From Ceratotherium simum simum (Eukaryota; Chordata; Mammalia; Perissodactyla; Rhinocerotidae): a stretch of 64,000 bases of DNA. A model generated the notes under the pieces. The model was not told the origin of the DNA, made no database searches, and saw nothing but the letters and a program-made list of their open reading frames with translations. Location of the stretch: positions 1,304,480 to 1,368,479 of the forward strand of contig NW_004454175.1 of NCBI RefSeq assembly GCF_000283155.1, given 5' to 3'. Shown here piece by piece: positions 23,630 through 35,071 of the stretch. The translations under genes were made by a program, and so were the position numbers. Each line of letters starts with the position of its first letter. The first letter of the stretch is position 1.

Positions 23630-23800
23630 AATATCCTTCTGGAGCTTCCGGGTTGGGGACCATGTGGAGGTGCTGGGAGATTGGCAAGCCCGGAGAGGAC
23701 ACGGAGCTCCACACTCTTTCCCACGTACCTTGCCCTGCGCATTTCTTTCACCCGGATGTTCATCTGTATCCTTTGCCATATTTTTTTAATAATAAACCAG
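23630..23800 (+). repeat. LTR-like 3' fragment with a polyadenylation signal
   Basis: The order TGGGAGATTGGCAAGCCCGG, CCACGTACCTTGCCCTGCGC, CTGTATCCTTTGCCATATTT and AATAATAAACCAGTAAATG is typical of the R/U5 part of old mammalian LTRs. I cannot name the family from memory. Confidence 0.4.
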
Positions 23801-25027
23801 TAAATGTAAAAAAATATATATATATATTCTTACAAAAGCAGTGAGGGAAAGTGGAATCTGAACATCTCACCTTGTTACTGGTCTTATTGACCTCAGGAAA
23901 TGTGATTCAATAAGCGGAGGCTTTTGCCTGGGCCGGCGCTTAAGAAGTTAAGCAGAAAAACCATGAAACCAGAATTAGATTATGAATCTGAAAGTTCAAT
24001 CAATGACTTTGATAAGATAGGGTGCAGAAACTATACAGTAGAAGCATGATGACTTTGGACACCCATCCAATTTGTTTCAGGACTTCGCTTCCTGATACTT
24101 GTGGTTTTGTTTGGACCACCCTTTTTTTTTTTTTTTTTGGAAAGGGGTTAGAGATCAGGAACATGAAAATGAAAGACAAAAAAAAAAAATACTCTTTTTT
24201 TTACTACTAGTTTGTTCACTTAAAAATGTGCTCACAGACAAATTTATGTAATAGGCAATCTTTAAACAAAGAATCTTATAAATGTGTAGAGCATTTTGTA
24301 ATTTCTGTAATCTCTAAGATGAAAAACTGTAAAACCAACCAGCTTTGTGAAACATAAAGAGGAAGTGGAGAAAACCTCAGATTTAACTTTGACTTTGGAG
24401 TAAGGTCTTTAGTTGATTCTAGTTATAACATGGGTGGGACTTGTGAGTAGATAGGTAGCTCAAAGAAAGGCTATCACATCCTCAGCACAACAATTAAGCA
24501 CAGACTTTGGAAGCATTCTTCCCGTAGAGAAGGATATCCTCCCAGAGTTGCAGTCTCCTTCCATGCTCAGAGGGGCAGGTGCTCTATCTGGGTTGATTTC
24601 CATAGTGTCTTCAGTGCCTGGAACAGTGTTTGGCACATAGTAGGTACTTGATAAGTATTTGTTGACCTCCTAACTCTTGGAATGCCAGCTAAACAACTTT
24701 GTGAAGTTTCTTATTTAGAGAATCACTTAAAATGGAAACATCTGCTTTTTCTTAGTCTGCTTCTTTCAACTATCAACAAGTCACTAATGGAGAAGTATCA
24801 GAACTTAGGTCTCTACGTGGCAGCAGAGGCACCAGATCATTTTTGTGATTAACAATGGCTGAAACAGAATAAATCATGGGGGAATCATCATTGGTTGTGA
24901 CATAGACTAAATACAGTAGTGTCCCAATCATTAATTCTACGAATACTTAAATGTCCCCAGAATTCCAAAAGTTATTTAGACTTTCCTTTTACCCTAACTT
25001 CTATGCAAGCTTTCCCTAAACTATTTC
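23801..25027. other. Intergenic sequence
   Basis: It contains a T-run (about 24121-24138), an A-run at 24179 and a short L2 end at about 24570-24665. Otherwise nothing is recognisable. Confidence 0.5.
24570..24665 (+). repeat. L2 3' end fragment
   Basis: CAGTGCCTGGAACAGTGTTT and GGCACATAGTAGGTACTTGA, followed by TAAGTATTTGTTGA, is the classic L2 terminal text. Confidence 0.75.
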
Positions 25028-25043
25028 AAAAAGTTGAAATAGA

Positions 25044-25298
25044 GGGGCTGGCCCGGTGGCACAGCAGTTAAGTGTGCACGCTCTGCTGCGACGGCCCAGG
25101 GTTTGCAGGTTCGGATCCCGGGCGCACACCAATGCACTGCTTGTTGGGCCATGCTGTGGCAACGTCTCATATAAAGTAGAGGAAGATGGGCACGGATGTT
25201 AGCCCAGGGCCAATCTTCCTCAGCAAAAAAAAAAAAAAAAAAGTGAGGAGGATTGGCATCGGATGTTAGCTCACGGCTGATCTTCCTCACACACACAA
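25044..25298 (+). mobile_element. ERE-type SINE
   Basis: Full-length long-class ERE: head GGGGCTGGCCCGGTGGC, B box GGTTCGGATCCCGGGC, an A-run, and a second GATGTTAGCTCACGGC unit. The perfect 16-bp target duplication AAAAAGTTGAAATAGA lies at 25028-25043 and 25299-25314. Confidence 0.95.
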
Positions 25299-25731
25299 AA
25301 AAAGTTGAAATAGAAAAGAGAACTTCAGACCTCTGAATTACAAGAGCATTACACAGACCCAGTCAGAAAGAGGCCTGGGCACTAGGTTTGGAGATGGTTG
25401 TTTTTGGAGAATAAAGTTGATAAAAGTAAGCTTCTCAGTGCTTCATTAATTGGGATTGAGGCTTCTATAGTCTATAGCCACTAGCACGATTAACGATATC
25501 CTCAAGTCTGGCTTATTATTAGTTCTACTAGCCTAACTCAAACCCTCTCACACGGTTTTGTGCTACTCAGATATTTTGGAGATAAGAGGTTTATAGTAGT
25601 GTTAAAATTTGATAAAATTCCTAGAATCTTAGAAATTTCATTTCATATGTTGCCTCAGTAGCCAGTGAATGATTTTCTTTTAACATAACAGTCTTTGTCA
25701 AACCAAGAACTGGTATTAAAAGTTCAAGCCC

Positions 25732-25975
25732 GGGGGCCGGCTCCATGGCTTAGCGGTTGAGTGCTCGCGCTCCGCTGCTGGTGGCCTGAGTTCCGATCCC
25801 TAGCGCGCACTGATGACCGCCTCTCCGGCCATGCTGAGGCCGCATCCCACATACAGCAACTAGAAGGATGTGCAGCTATGACATACAACTATCTACTGGG
25901 GCTTTGGGGAAAAAAATAAAGTTTAAAAAAAAAGAGTTGATTGACAGGAATCAGAGTTTTTAAAAAAAAAAAAAA
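25732..25975 (+). mobile_element. Short-class ERE SINE with an extra 3' segment
   Basis: The head is GGGGGCCGGCTCCATGGC and the tail is ACAACTATCTACTGGGGC plus an A-run. A non-SINE segment of about 30 bases (25935-25962) and a second A-run follow. The flanks GTTCAAGCCC (25722-25731) and GGTCAAGCCC (25976-25985) match at 9 of 10 bases and enclose both A-runs. Confidence 0.85.
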
Positions 25976-25985
25976 GGTCAAGCCC

Positions 25986-26889
25986 AACATTTGCCATAGT
26001 GGTGGAATTTTTATTTTAGGGGCAAAAGGAGATTATTCTTGAGGGCAATGAGACAGGTTTTTTTTGCTTCAAACCACAAGCAGTGATACCAGTGAAATTC
26101 AGAAACATCTCCCTGAATCTCTCTTCTCAACTACTTTAATCTCCCTCATCAACCATGTGTGTCAAAAATTAGAGTATGGAGGAAATGACCATTCTCTTGC
26201 TTGTCCAAAATTCCTCTGCTAACTTCAGAAGGTGGTAAGCAGGGAAGGACCATGACCTCTCTTACAGGGAGTTTAGCCTGTGAGGAGGTTGGAGAAGAAA
26301 AAGCCTTCCTGCGAGTAGCTAGACATTTCAAAAAATGTAGAGCATTAGTGGAAGTAATTACAAAGTAACCCGAAGGAGAGAAATTTGTCTCCTCTGCTCT
26401 TGGAAAGGGAGTAAGATTTGTATCAGTCCCACTGAGGATAGGCAACCAATGGCAAGCTGTTGCTAAGGAGACAGCTGGTGCAGGGACTATGCTATAGGTA
26501 ATATTCTACAGAAGGATAGAGGGAGGAGGGTTAGAATTTAGACATTTCCTCCCATCGACAAGAGTTCTTCCACTGTTTCCTCTTTTTGTCCTCAGTCTTG
26601 ATGTGCTTTTGAGCATTCTATCATTCTTTCTCTTTCTCAGCATTCTCTCTTCTCAGTCTTCTCATTATTATTATGTGCTAGTGATTTGGTGCTAACAGGC
26701 TGCCTGCTTGCTCCACACATCATTTGTTCAATATGATTTGCACGTGTGGGTTACTATCAAGGACCTAGGAGAGTCAAGTGAGCCAACAGATCGAATAGCA
26801 TGGGGGCAGGGATCAGTCATAAAGATTGAGGTACAGAGTGGTGAAAAGCAGAATGCTTAATCATAGTCAGGAGTCCAAAGGTCTGTCAC
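25986..26889. other. Intergenic sequence with nothing recognisable
   Basis: The minus-strand open frame at 26149-26445 has no domain I recognise and no splice context. I treat it as chance. Confidence 0.5.
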
Positions 26890-27075
26890 AGTAGTTTTCA
26901 ATCAGAGCTTTACATTAGAATCACTTGGAGAATATAATTTTTTAAAAATGTAGATGCCAGGACCCCAGCCAGACTTACTAAATCAACATCGCTGGGATTG
27001 GATCCAAGATCTGTATTTTTTTTTTCAGATTCTGCAGATGATTCTAATGCAAATTCCTAATTAAGAGCTACTCAT
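26890..27075 (+). mobile_element. MER5-type hAT-Charlie element
   Basis: The two ends form diverged inverted repeats: CACAGTAGTTTTCAATCAGA at one side and AAATTCCTAATTAAGAGCT at the other. The inner text ACATTAGAATCACTTGGAGA and GATTCTAATGCAAATTC is typical of MER5A/B. Confidence 0.75.
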
Positions 27076-29180
27076 TTAGGAAATAAACTAGAAATTATAA
27101 ATCACTTTCAAGGGCAGGCAGGAATATTTGTCTTAGAGGAGAGCAGAAAATTTTTCTGCAGTCTCAGTGCTCTATGGGGAGAAATGTGTTTTTATTATAG
27201 GAAAAAGGGCACGTTGAGTCTGGCAACTTCCTTCAGAAATCCATTTCAATAGCTGTTTTCCTATCAGGACATTGTTCCTCATGTGTAACCTTTTTTTGGG
27301 TTCTCCTTTGTGGAGAATAGCAAAACAAAACAAAACTGATCACTGTCTTTCTTTCTTGTATACATACACGGTCTCTTCACTATGGTAACATTATCAAATC
27401 ACAGTCAGAAAATTCATGCTATGGGTGAAACTGGATGAAGTAATTTTCTGGCACATTCAATAACTAAGCCAAGACATTTACTGTATTGTGGATTATGTTG
27501 TGAAACCCAGTGCAGTCACTTCACCATCTCGTAAAGCTTCAGATTTTGAGAAACAATCATAATTCCTCTTATTTTTCTTCAGAGATGTTATTTTCTAAAA
27601 TATGGTTTTTTACTAACCTTTTCCTTTATAGTTTGTACATTTGGTGTTTTATTTAAAAATCCTCCCCTGCACCAAGGTCATAAAGATATTCACTTACATT
27701 TTCTTCTGTAAGTTAAATGTGTTTTAAAATTATTCTTTGAACCATTTCTCAGATTCTCATATGTTATGAAAGCCCCACTCTAGATTCAGTTTAGAAAGTT
27801 CCTGCCCAACACAGAGAAGAATATTTCTGTAGCTCTTGCTACAGAGTCTAGATCAAAAAACCCTCAATGCAGAATAAAATAAAATAGGAATATGCAAAGA
27901 GATAAAAATCTATAAAATGTGGTATAGACTATCTTAAAGTGAATGTATATGTTCTCTAGAGATAGCAAAGAGAGAAGCCTTAAGCCTTGACAAAAGTGAG
28001 CAAATGCAGGGCCTGTGGACCAATGGCTGGTAAGCATGCTGTGGATATGCTTATCGCATGTTTGTCAAATGTCTAGCAGGGACATTCTTATCTTATGTTT
28101 GTCAAATGTCTAGCAGGGCCTTTAAGACGCCCTTGAGCAAATGTCCATGTCAGGACTTTTTACAGCTCCATGTCAAGTCTAATAAAAAACGAACATCAAA
28201 GAAAGTAATCTTTTGATAAAATTCCTACAAGGTGTCCCGCATCTGAAGCCCTGCTCTGGCCTCTCGTACCCACCAACTTCCTCAGGTCCTTGGCTCAACT
28301 TTGGAACTGGCTGTTGGATTTTGGGCTCTTGTATTGCTTTATGAATGTCTGTTATTTACTCTTTTCCACCTGTCTCTAGAATTGCCTCAGACATCCAGTT
28401 GTGCCCACATGTGATTGACTTGGCTCACTTGTACACTCTGCTCTGTCTAATCAGAATCACAGGGCCTCCATGTAGGATCCTTAATGCCATCTCAAGCTGA
28501 TGATAATAAGCTTCCAGCCATAATTTCCCAACTGTAATATGGTGGAGACTATTACTTGGACTAGCAAAGCCAAACCTTTAGGATACTCTCCACATACTCA
28601 TATGGTCTAATTGACAGTTGTCCCAGCAGAGGAGGCATTTCTACCCATATGAAAGAATCTATTTGCAAAGGTGTGACTTGTGTTAGGCTACCCTGGGCTG
28701 AATAGCACCACCCTTTGTGGGAGGACCTGTGTTCCTCTCACCAAGTGAATCTGATAGTTGAGTGGGCCGAAGGATGACTCTGCTCCTCACCTTTACCACT
28801 ATAAGAAGCGTTACTGCTGTCACTGTGACCTTGCCCACTGTGACCTCCTCCTGGATGTGAGGGAGAACTGACAGGGTTGGTTGGCTGCCTAGGTCCTTTC
28901 CTTCCTCACTACTTCATGTACTTTTCCCCAAGTCTGCCTTCTCAGTAAACTTCTGCCTGACATTCTTTCATTTCCACCACCTCCAAATTCTCTCTGCCCT
29001 GGATAGCCCAAAAATCTGAGGCCTTGCCATCATGGATCCCGTAAACACCCTTCTCTCCTACACTCATTGCCTCTGGGCTCTCATCTGTACCATGCTGTGA
29101 AGCCCCCACTGGTTAGCATTCTACATGGAAGCAGGGTTGTGCCTGGGGATCTCTCAGGCCACATCGATCTCATCTGTAAC
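27076..29180. other. Intergenic sequence
   Basis: Apart from the short tandem duplication near 28.08 kb I recognise nothing. The interval 28200-29180 is somewhat richer in C and T but has no convincing open frame. Confidence 0.5.
28044..28117. repeat. 37-bp tandem duplication
   Basis: Two adjacent copies (28044-28080 and 28081-28117) agree at 33 of 37 positions by eye. Both contain ATGTTTGTCAAATGTCTAGC. Confidence 0.85.
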
Positions 29181-29184
29181 CTTG

Positions 29185-29275
29185 ATTTAGTAAGTCTGGC
29201 TGGGGCCCTGGCATCTATATTTTAAAAAATTATATTCCCCAAGTGATTCTGGTGTGAAGCCCTGCAGCAGGCTAG
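29185..29275 (+). repeat. MER5-type fragment
   Basis: AGTCTGGCTGGGGCCCTGGC followed by CCCCAAGTGATTCTGGTGTG is a short part of a MER5 element. Confidence 0.6.
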
Positions 29276-29786
29276 CACCCTGGCCATCATAAACTCCACC
29301 AAAGCTTAGCTGCAAGAATTATAGGTTTGAGTTCTCTTTCACTTTGTTCACAGTCCCAGGTGAGCTATTACCACTTGTCTCTGCTGGTAAACCTCAACCG
29401 ACCAACCCCTGAGTCACAGTTTCTGTAAGCCCCACAGGGTATTCCAGTCACTAAGAGTTTACAGCTCTGTCCTGGTCATACAGACCAGATCACTTAGGAG
29501 TGGTACCATCACACCTTGGGGACATCCTCAGTAGCTCTTTCCATCTTATGCTGGGAGTCAGCCTATGCCCAAAGACCCAGGTGAGGCTTAGCATGAGTGG
29601 AACTTCTACTTTCCCAGAAATTCCCCAAGTCTAGTAGAGAGGCATTCACTGAGGCTCCCTAGATGATGTTCCTCTTGAGAGGAACCTGGCCTTAGCACTG
29701 TGCTTTATGGACACTTCAGAACCACTGAACCATTTGTAGGCTTTTTGTGTCCTGCACCATCTGGGACAACATGCATATTATGCATA

Positions 29787-30130
29787 TTGTGTTTGTTTCC
29801 TATTATTGCTGTAACAAATTGCCACAAACTTAGTGGCTTAAAGCAACACAGACTTATTATCTTACAGTTCTGGAGATGAGAAGTCCAAAAACCTTCTCAC
29901 TGGGCAAAAGCGAAGGTGTCAGCAGGGCTGGTTTCTTCTGGAGGCTCCGGGGAAGAATCTGTGTCCTTGCCTTACCCAACTTCTAGAGGCTGCCCAGACT
30001 CCTTGGCTTGTGACTCCCTTTCTCCATATTCAAAACCAGCAATGTTGCGTCTCCATGACTCTCATTCTGTAGTCACATCTCCCTCTGACCACAGTTTGGA
30101 AAAGCCATTGGTATTGTCATCTGAGGAAAA
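29787..30130 (-). repeat. MaLR/ERVL-type LTR fragment (antisense)
   Basis: It starts GTTTCCTATTATTGCTGTAA and CAAATTGCCACAAACTTAGT, followed by GGCTTAAAGCAACACAGACT. This is the complement of the terminal text of the element at 62701-63175 and parallels the copy at 45041. I think it is MLT1-like, but the subfamily is uncertain. Confidence 0.65.
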
Positions 30131-30169
30131 AACCAAGCCCCCCTACTAGAGCAGGATCTCAAGCTGTGG

Positions 30170-31220
30170 GCATGGGCCTGGGTCCCTCCTCATCTTGATC
30201 CAGGTAGCTGGGGTTGGACTACCATTTCAAGATGTGCGTGTATTTTTGTCTTGTTATTTCTCCTCCCTTAACCATACTTTTCTTTATTTGCTTTTAGAGA
30301 CATTGAAGGCTTTAAGTATTTTTAGTAACACAGAGAATCACGATCTCCAAAGAATGTTTCATATAAACTATTGTTTGAGGTCACTAGGGACAAATGTCCA
30401 AAAATAGTGAAATGGCCAGAGAGAGCAAGGCATGACGTTTTCTTTCTTCTTTTTTCCCCCTAAATCACAATCTTTTCTTTTTCTTTTCTGATTAGAATAC
30501 AGACAATATGTGCACAGTTTTAAAAATGCAATCAGTACCAAAATGTGTATAGTAGAAAACAAAAAGTACTCAACAATGCCAAAAGAAATAATCTCAGTTA
30601 ATATATGCAGAAACGTATATAGTTATATATACTCACACTCAAAAACACACATATATGTACTAAAAAGTGAAAAATTTATAACTTTTTTTACTTAATATTT
30701 TGAGAACATCTTTCCATTTCAACTCACACATCCCTTTTTTTACTGGCTTATAGTATTCCATATATAAGTGTATTGTAGTTCATTTAATTTCTAGTGGGAA
30801 TTTCAGTAAATTCCATGTTTTTCCTCATAGCAAGATCCAATATTTATTTTTTTTTAGTAGTTACCATTAAATTGTTAACTTACATATTTAACTAAACTTA
30901 AAAAACAAACAACCAAAAAAACCCAAAGTCTGAAATTAATCTCTGGCCACTTCCTGTCTAAGAAAGGAAACTTAACACACTTCACCACTGATCATGGCTT
31001 GCCCCCATCTTTCACCCTACTATCTTTCTTGTTAGTATTGCCTAGAATTTTAATTTTGTGTCTCTGAAAAACACAAAATAATTCAATTCATTCAAGTTTA
31101 GAAAACATTACCCACACGTTATTACCAATTTCTGTGCTCACTAGTCTTTCCTGAATCTGACTCCTCCCCACATGGACTCTGAAAGTAACAGGTACTTGCA
31201 CAGGCTTCAAATCCAGACTG
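30170..31220. other. Intergenic sequence with nothing recognisable
   Basis: AT-rich, with several short overlapping open frames on both strands and none with a recognisable domain. The TAGTATTCCATATATAAGTG text near 30750 may be a small L1 3' remnant. Confidence 0.4.
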
Positions 31221-31224
31221 CCTG

Positions 31225-31432
31225 GATCAGACCCTCAGTTCTGCCACTTTAAAGCTGTGTGACCTTGGATAAGTGACTTAACTTTTCTGTGCTTCAGTTT
31301 TCTCATCTGTAAAACCAGAGTAATTATAGTAGCTACCTCATAAGGTTGAGAATTAAATAAATTAATAATGCCTTTGAATAGTACCTTTGCACATAGTAAG
31401 TGTTCAATAAGTATTTGCTACTGTTATAATTA
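31225..31432 (+). repeat. MIR SINE
   Basis: Well preserved: AAAGCTGTGTGACCTTGGAT, TTTTCTCATCTGTAAAACCA, then AGTAAGTGTTCAATAAGTAT. It directly abuts the truncated side of the L1 that follows. Confidence 0.88.
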
Positions 31433-31749
31433 TTTTCCTATAAGTAGGTTCTTTTCATTGAGGGTCTTTCATTACATACTTACCTTTATCGCTGTGTTTT
31501 ATATTTTCATATGTATTCATGTTACTACTTAGCATCCTTTTGTTTCAGCTTGAAGAGCTCATTCCGGTGTTTCTTATAACACAGGTCTAATGGTGATGAA
31601 CTCCCTCAGCTTTGGTTTGTTTGTGAAAGTCTTTATCTCTCCTTCATTCCTGAAAGACGACTTTGCTGGGTAAAGTATTCTTGGTTGGCAGATTTTTTCT
31701 TTCTGCACTTTGAATATATCACCCTCCTCTCTCCTGGCCTGCAAGGTTT

Positions 31750-32136
31750 CTACTGAGAAATCTGTTCATAGCCTCGTGCAGCTTTCCTTATATGTGAGAA
31801 TCTTTTTTTCTCTTTCTGCTTTAAAAATTCTTTATTTTTGATTTTAGACAGTTTTATTATAGTGTGCCTTGGAGAAGATTGTTTTGGGTTGAAATTTTGG
31901 GATGACTTATTAGCTTCATGAACACGGATGTCCAAAAGTCTCCACAGAGTTGGGAAGTTCTCAGCCATTCTTTCTTTAAATAAGCTTTCTGCTCCTTTCT
32001 GCCTCTCTTCTCTTTCTGGGACTCCAATAATGCATAGATTTCTTTTAATGGTATCCCATAATTCACATAGGCTGTCTTCTCTCTTCTTCATTCTTTTCTC
32101 TTTTTGCTCCTCTAATTGGATGATTTCAAATGCCAT
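31750..32136 (-). pseudogene. Decayed L1 ORF1 (RNA-binding protein) fragment
   Basis: This 128-codon open stretch carries the coiled-coil end and start of the RRM-like domain of L1 ORF1p: KKREDSLCELWDTIKRNLC, then IIGVPEREERQKG, ENFPTLW and PRHTIIKLS. An intact L1 ORF1 is usually over 300 codons. Here the frame ends early and the C-terminal homology continues in other frames down to about 31550. It is a dead copy. Confidence 0.8.
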
Positions 32137-32499
32137 GGCTTTTAGTTAACTAATTCTTTCTTCTGCTTGGTTGAGTCTGCTCTTGAAACTCTATTGAATT
32201 CCTCAGTCAATGTATTCTTCAACTCTAGGAGTTCTGTTTTGTTTTTTTTTAATGGTTTCTATTTCTTGGTTGAACTTCTCATTTTTTTTCATGGATTGTT
32301 TTCCTAATTTCATTTAGCTGTTGGTCTGTGTTTTCTTGTAGTTCACTGAATTTCTATAAGAGGATTATTCTGAATTCTTTGTCAGCCAGTTCATAGATCT
32401 CCGTTTCCTTAGGGTCAGTCATTGGAGTTTTAGTAGTTTCCTTTGGTGGAGTTGTGTTTCCTTGATTTTTTGTGATCTTTGTGGCCTTGCGTCAGTGCC

Positions 32500-33530
32500 T
32501 GTGCATTTGAGGAAGCAGTCACTTCTTCCAGTCTTTACAGACTGACTTTGGCAGGCAAAGCCCTTCACCAGTCAGCCCATCCAGAGATCCATGGGCAGGC
32601 TTGCTGCTGGATTCCCTGGGCAGGCAGGTCTGGTGCCTGGGTCCACAGGTGGACAGGCTTGGTGTTTGGGTAAATGGGGACCAGCCTGATGCCTGTGTCT
32701 GTAGAGGTGGGCCTGGAGCCTGGGCTCACTGGGGCAGGCCTGAGTCTGTGTTGATGGGCCTGGGACCTGATGCCCATGCAGACCCAGGGCAGACCTGGAT
32801 CTTGGGTCCACAGGGGCCAGCCAGGTGCCAGGAACCACTGATGTGGGTTCACTGTCTGAGTCTGTGGGGGCTGATCCAGTACTGAGATGGACTGGGAAAT
32901 TGATTTTATGGGAGTCATCCTGTCACCCGGAGCCTCGGGGGCCAGCCTGGAGGTTGGGTCTGCTGGTCCAGATTGGTGCTGGTGCAGACCGTGACCCTGG
33001 GTCTGCAGGAACCAGCCTTGAAGCTGGCCTGGTACTGGAGTGGCCCAAAAGCCTGGGTCCATGGTAGTTGGCCTGGTGCTAGTCTCAGCCAGGAGTATGT
33101 ATAGGTTTGTGGGTTCCCACTTGGAGCCTGGGTTTACGGGGGCTGTTGGGGAGCCAGGGACCACGGGAGCTACCCAGGGCCATGGGAGCTGGCAGGTGCT
33201 AGATATGCCGAGAGCCTGGGGCCATGGAAGCCTCCTGAGGCTGCTGGAGCTGGCTGGTGCCCAGGTGGACTAGGAGCCGGGGTTTGCAGGATCTCTCTGG
33301 GAGTCTGGAGCTGTGAGAGTCCCCTGGGGCCACTAGTGCTGGCAGGCACTGGGGTGAGCTGGGGCCTTGGTTCAAGGGAGCCTGCAGGTAGCCACCTAAG
33401 GCTGCAGGAGTTGGCTGGGTGCTGGGGCAGAGTGGCTCTGGGGTCCACAGTGAAGTCGTGCACTCACTTTACTCTGTTTCCCCCACAGGGAGGGTGTCTC
33501 TCTCAGCCTAAGCTCTGCAGGCTCAAAGGC
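32500..33530 (-). repeat. GC-rich degenerate tandem region in the L1 5'UTR
   Basis: Words such as GGAGCCTGGG, CCTGGGTCCAC and GGGGCCAGCC recur at irregular spacing of tens of bases. This resembles the tandem monomer-like 5'UTR of some L1 families. Long open frames appear on both strands only because the text is GC-rich and poor in stop codons. Confidence 0.65.
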
Positions 33531-33754
33531 GGATGATGAGAATAATTTGAATATGTCTTTCTTACCCTCCTCAATGCATCTTTTCTTATTTCAGTCCTTC
33601 ACCAGTTTCTGTAATTCATCAGCTGGAGTCCTTGGCTCTTGTGAAGCTATTTTCCTACATGGATAGTTGTTCAAGTTGATGTTTCTGGGAGGAAATGAGC
33701 ACTAGAAATTCCTATGCTGCCATTTTGATGATGTCACTCCCTTCCTGGGTCATG

Positions 33755-34480
33755 TTTTTTGATCCACTCTGACAATCTCTCTTTTAATTGTTGCATTTAG
33801 ACTATTGATGTTCAAAGTGATTATTGATGTAGTTCAATTAATAATTTTGGCATTTATTACTATTTTCTCTTTGTTGGCCTTTCTTTTTTTGCCTTTTGTG
33901 GCTTTAATTGACCATTTTATATAATTCCATTTTCTCTCCTTTCTTAGCGTATCATTTATACTTCTATGTTACTTTTTTTTTAGTGTTTGCCCTAGAATTT
34001 GCAGTGTACGTGTACAACTAATCCAAGTCCACTTTCAAATAACACTATAACTCTTCATGGTAGTGCAAGTACATTATAATAACAAAATAATCCTAAGTTC
34101 TCCCTCTTGTCCCTTGTATCATTGCTGTCATTCATTTCACTTATACATAAGCATATATACATATATATACACACAAATACACACATAAGCATATATAGTC
34201 TAATACAGTGTTGCTATTATTATTTGAAACAAACTGTTACCTGTTTGATCAATAAGAATAAGAAATATAAAAGTTTTTATTTTACTTTCACTTATTCCTT
34301 CTCCAATACTCTTCCTTTATATGGATACAAGTTTCTGACTGATATCATTTTCCTTCTCTCCAAAGAACCTCTTTTAACCTTTCTTGCAAAGCAAGTCTCC
34401 TGGCAACAAATTCCCTTAATTTTTGTTTGTCTGAAAAAGTCTTTATTTCTCCTTCACTTTTTTTTAAAGAAATGAAACCA
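33755..34480 (-). mobile_element. Older L1 fragment (ORF1 end to ORF2 start, antisense)
   Basis: The text parallels the corresponding part of the larger L1 at about 38900-39550: ATTTAGACTATTGATGTTCA near the ORF2 start, CCCTAGAATTTGCAGTG in the middle, and TTTTTGTTTGTCTGAAAAAG near the ORF1 end. It is highly diverged and directly abuts the 5' end of the neighbouring L1. Confidence 0.65.
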
Positions 34481-34756
34481 TGATGATGTCAATTTGAGGG
34501 AAAAGGAGCTGCTTTCTATGGGGGTGGGAGGAATAGGTGCAATGACATAATGTCTCGGAGGGCACCGCTTTATTATTAAATTAGGCTATTATGTCTGTAT
34601 GGAGAAGCCATGAGGTTAGGTAGAAATTGTCAGCCTCTCAGTTTGCTCTGGATTTGCAACAATCCCAGATTTAAGAAGCACTGAGAACTGTACAGTTCAT
34701 TTCACGTCAACTTTTCTTACTTTTAAGTGTCAGTACTGACACCCAGACTCACCAAA

Positions 34757-34785
34757 ATGGTGTGTGTGTGTATATATATATATTT
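34757..34785. repeat. (TG)n/(TA)n microsatellite
   Basis: A short run of TG followed by TA dinucleotides. Confidence 0.9.
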
Positions 34786-34829
34786 TAATAAGAAATAATT
34801 CAATTTATTTAAACTAAAAAAAATAACCC

Positions 34830-35071
34830 GGGGCCAGCCCAGTGGCATAGTGGTTAAGTCCAGCACCCTCCACTTCGGCAGCCTAGGTTCGCAGGTTTGG
34901 GTCCTGGGCGTGGACCTACACCACTCATCAAGCCATGCTGTCGTGGCAACCCACATACAAAATAGAGGAGGATGGGCGTAGGTGTTAGCTCAGGGTCAAT
35001 CCTCCTCAAGCAAAAAAGAGGGAGATTGGCAACAGGTGTTAGCTCAGGGTCAATCTTCCTCACCAAAACCA
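34830..35071 (+). mobile_element. ERE-type SINE
   Basis: The head GGGGCCAGCCCAGTGGC, a tRNA-like body, then two GTTAGCTCAGGGTCAAT units and an A-rich end. It lies at the 3' end of the large antisense L1. No convincing target duplication was found. Confidence 0.88.

Larger units (their letters stand above)
31440..33740 (-). mobile_element. 5' half of an L1: 5'UTR plus ORF1 without ORF2 (antisense)
   Basis: Read on the minus strand, the element begins near 33740 (ATCAAAATGGCAGCATAGG). It then has a GC-rich repetitive 5'UTR (about 33530-32500) and decayed ORF1 (about 32140-31550). The frame at 32136-31750 shows the ORF1p signature: IGVPE, then ENFPTLW and PRHTIIKLSK. The C-terminal ORF1 text follows in broken frames. 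At 31440 the element stops against a MIR, so ORF2 is missing. Confidence 0.8.

Noticed and set aside
25044..25298. tRNA gene within the ERE heads
   Set aside because: The heads keep A- and B-box-like promoter text but do not fold as an intact tRNA; they are SINE parts.
32565..33164. 199-codon minus-strand open frame
   Set aside because: It lies in the GC-rich repetitive L1 5'UTR; the peptide is low complexity and frames are open on both strands.
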